A stretch of 32,005 bases of DNA from Anaerolineae bacterium (GTDB taxonomy: Bacteria; Chloroflexota; Anaerolineae; Aggregatilineales; Phototrophicaceae), in the NCBI GenBank assembly GCA_022825675.1, contig JAJDWK010000070.1, forward strand, positions 1 to 32,005, written 5' to 3'. This document shows, one piece after another, positions 31,153 to 32,005 of this stretch (within the stretch, counting starts at the first letter, position 1; each line of letters starts with the position of its first letter). The notes beneath the pieces are model-generated. The model was not told where the DNA came from, did no database searches, and worked only from the letters and a program-made list of their open reading frames with translations. The position numbers and the translations under genes were made by a program.

Positions 31153-31784
31153 CAGCAGCAGAATTTGTAGACCTATTTGAGAGGCTGGGCGCATCAACTT
31201 ATGAAGAAATACCGACCTTGTTAGAATTAGCTAGAGATGAGCACAAAAGGGATTTCCCTGAAAACAAAGACTTTGAGCAATCATGGCGCTCTGTAAAGGG
31301 TAGAGGACTTGAAAATGTCATTGAATTCATTTTGGCGAGACAACTTGATGAATTAGGGATGGAGCTTGTTGGCTTAAAGGATGTGAAGAATTTGTTGCAA
31401 ATCGATTATGGAGAATACGGCGTACATCCTCCTGATGTTGACCTGGTTGTAGTTCAAAAGAGTATACGAAAAGTCTTGGCAATTCTTTCAATAAAGACTT
31501 CGCTTCGCGAAAGAGCAACACAAACCGCTTATTGGAGAAATAAACTGAGACAAAATGAAAACACCCGACATATAAAGGTCTTCTTTGTTACTCCAAACAG
31601 TGACGACATTCTTAGAAGTAATAGAAAGCCGAATAAGCAGAGAGGGATATTGGAAACCGATATTGACATGACTTATATCGTAAACCTCCCGGGAGTAACA
31701 ATTGATGATTATCTTTATGAAGGCAAAAGCTCAAGAATTCGTTTGATAGAACAATTGGCGGATGATCTGCTTGGGCTAATTTGA
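31143..31784 (+). CDS. BsaWI-like Type II restriction endonuclease (CCGG family)
   Basis: A PD-(D/E)XK nuclease of 213 residues. The helix with Glu57 (KGRGLENVIEF, 52-62) leads to PPDVDLVVV (97-104) and then LSIKTSLRERATQT (115-128). There the Ser-x-Lys (Lys118) takes the place of (D/E)xK, and Arg122-Glu123-Arg124 matches the R-(D/E)-R motif that reads the CC:GG core in NgoMIV, Cfr10I, AgeI and BsaWI-type enzymes. The closest family by eye is BsaWI (WCCGGW), but the flanking-base specificity cannot be read from sequence. It overlaps the methyltransferase gene by 10 bases, so the methylase is translated first. Confidence 0.72.
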   Translation: MPLTAAEFVDLFERLGASTYEEIPTLLELARDEHKRDFPENKDFEQSWRSVKGRGLENVIEFILARQLDELGMELVGLKDVKNLLQIDYGEYGVHPPDVDLVVVQKSIRKVLAILSIKTSLRERATQTAYWRNKLRQNENTRHIKVFFVTPNSDDILRSNRKPNKQRGILETDIDMTYIVNLPGVTIDDYLYEGKSSRIRLIEQLADDLLGLI

Positions 31785-31813
31785 AGATTGAGCGTGTGGA
31801 TTTGGAATCGAGC

Positions 31814-32005
31814 ATGCTCATGTCTCCCCCCCATCCCCGCGCCTCCTGCCTAATCACCGCCGCTGCCCTCGCCATCGCCGCGCTGCTTATCGCCCTGGGC
31901 GCGCTCCTCCCACCCATCAAACTCGCCGAGCGCCTCGCCGCCCGCGCCTACAGCCCGCTCAACGCCGCCGCCCCCGCGCTCGCCTTCGACAACGCCCTCC
32001 GCTTG
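31814..32005 (+). CDS. N-terminal part of an exported/membrane-anchored protein (cut by window end)
   Basis: The frame opens at ATG 31814 (or 31820) and runs to the window end without a stop. It has a short start, a 20-residue hydrophobic helix (ITAAALAIAALLIALGALLP, about 14-33) and then IKLAERLAARAYSPLNAAAPALAFDNALRL. This is the shape of a signal anchor followed by an extracytoplasmic region, in a GC-rich style that marks the return to host-like DNA after the restriction cassette. The family cannot be told from 64 residues. Confidence 0.6.
   Translation, partial: MLMSPPHPRASCLITAAALAIAALLIALGALLPPIKLAERLAARAYSPLNAAAPALAFDNALRL

Noticed and set aside
1..32005. CRISPR array, tRNA, rRNA, insertion-sequence transposase
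   Set aside because: No evenly spaced repeats, no T-arm-like GTTCGAATC with cloverleaf context and no transposase-like frame were seen. Small tRNAs could still be missed by eye.

Overview
The window is a stretch of bacterial chromosome, GC-rich over most of its length. Dense, often overlapping genes lie on both strands, with some TTG/GTG starts. The combination of PdxS, FabI, HyuA/HyuB, a PucC-like carrier, a T-box-controlled phe operon and UPF0200- and DUF402-type proteins suggests a Chloroflexota (Anaerolineae-like) genome. That placement is inference from gene content and protein style; no rRNA gene or other taxonomic marker is present. No tRNA, rRNA, CRISPR array or transposase was seen.

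Layout. 1-226: palindromic G/C-run repeats and the pdxS terminator. 227-3662: pdxS (-), a UPF0200-type P-loop kinase, a DtxR/MntR-type regulator and an APH-fold kinase. 3736-5337: an AT-richer two-gene cassette of a DUF262 (GmrS/ParB-like) protein and a HEPN RNase, with its own promoter. 5350-6923 (-): an operon of a zinc-ribbon protein carrying an inactivated trypsin-like domain and a YbjN-like protein. 7087-7837: a RidA-family gene whose 3' half is tandemly repeated. 7826-12118: hyuA and hyuB (-), separated by hsp20 (+). 12331-13454: thiamine pyrophosphokinase and a DUF402 protein, overlapping. 13490-17476: uspA (-), a PucC-like MFS carrier behind a near-consensus promoter, fabI (-) and a D-2-hydroxyacid dehydrogenase.

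17473-23392 (-): a phenylalanine operon in the order promoter, T-box leader (specifier TTC), pheS, a multi-spanning GT39/PMT-like membrane protein, pheT. The membrane protein sits inside the operon, so charging of tRNA-Phe probably controls it too. 23485-28597: proA, a nested inverted-repeat region, a 10-TM membrane protein (+), proB and glycerate kinase (-); proB and proA have been separated. 28769-29407: a KDPG/KDPGal-type aldolase.

29485-31784: a second AT-richer cassette, a Type II restriction-modification locus. It holds a small winged-helix protein, an amino-DNA-methyltransferase and a BsaWI-like endonuclease with the R-E-R motif of the CCGG-recognising family. The window ends inside a gene for a membrane-anchored or exported protein (31814 onward).

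The best candidates for something undescribed are the DUF262-HEPN pair, the T-box operon with an embedded membrane glycosyltransferase-like gene, and the pseudoprotease/YbjN operon.
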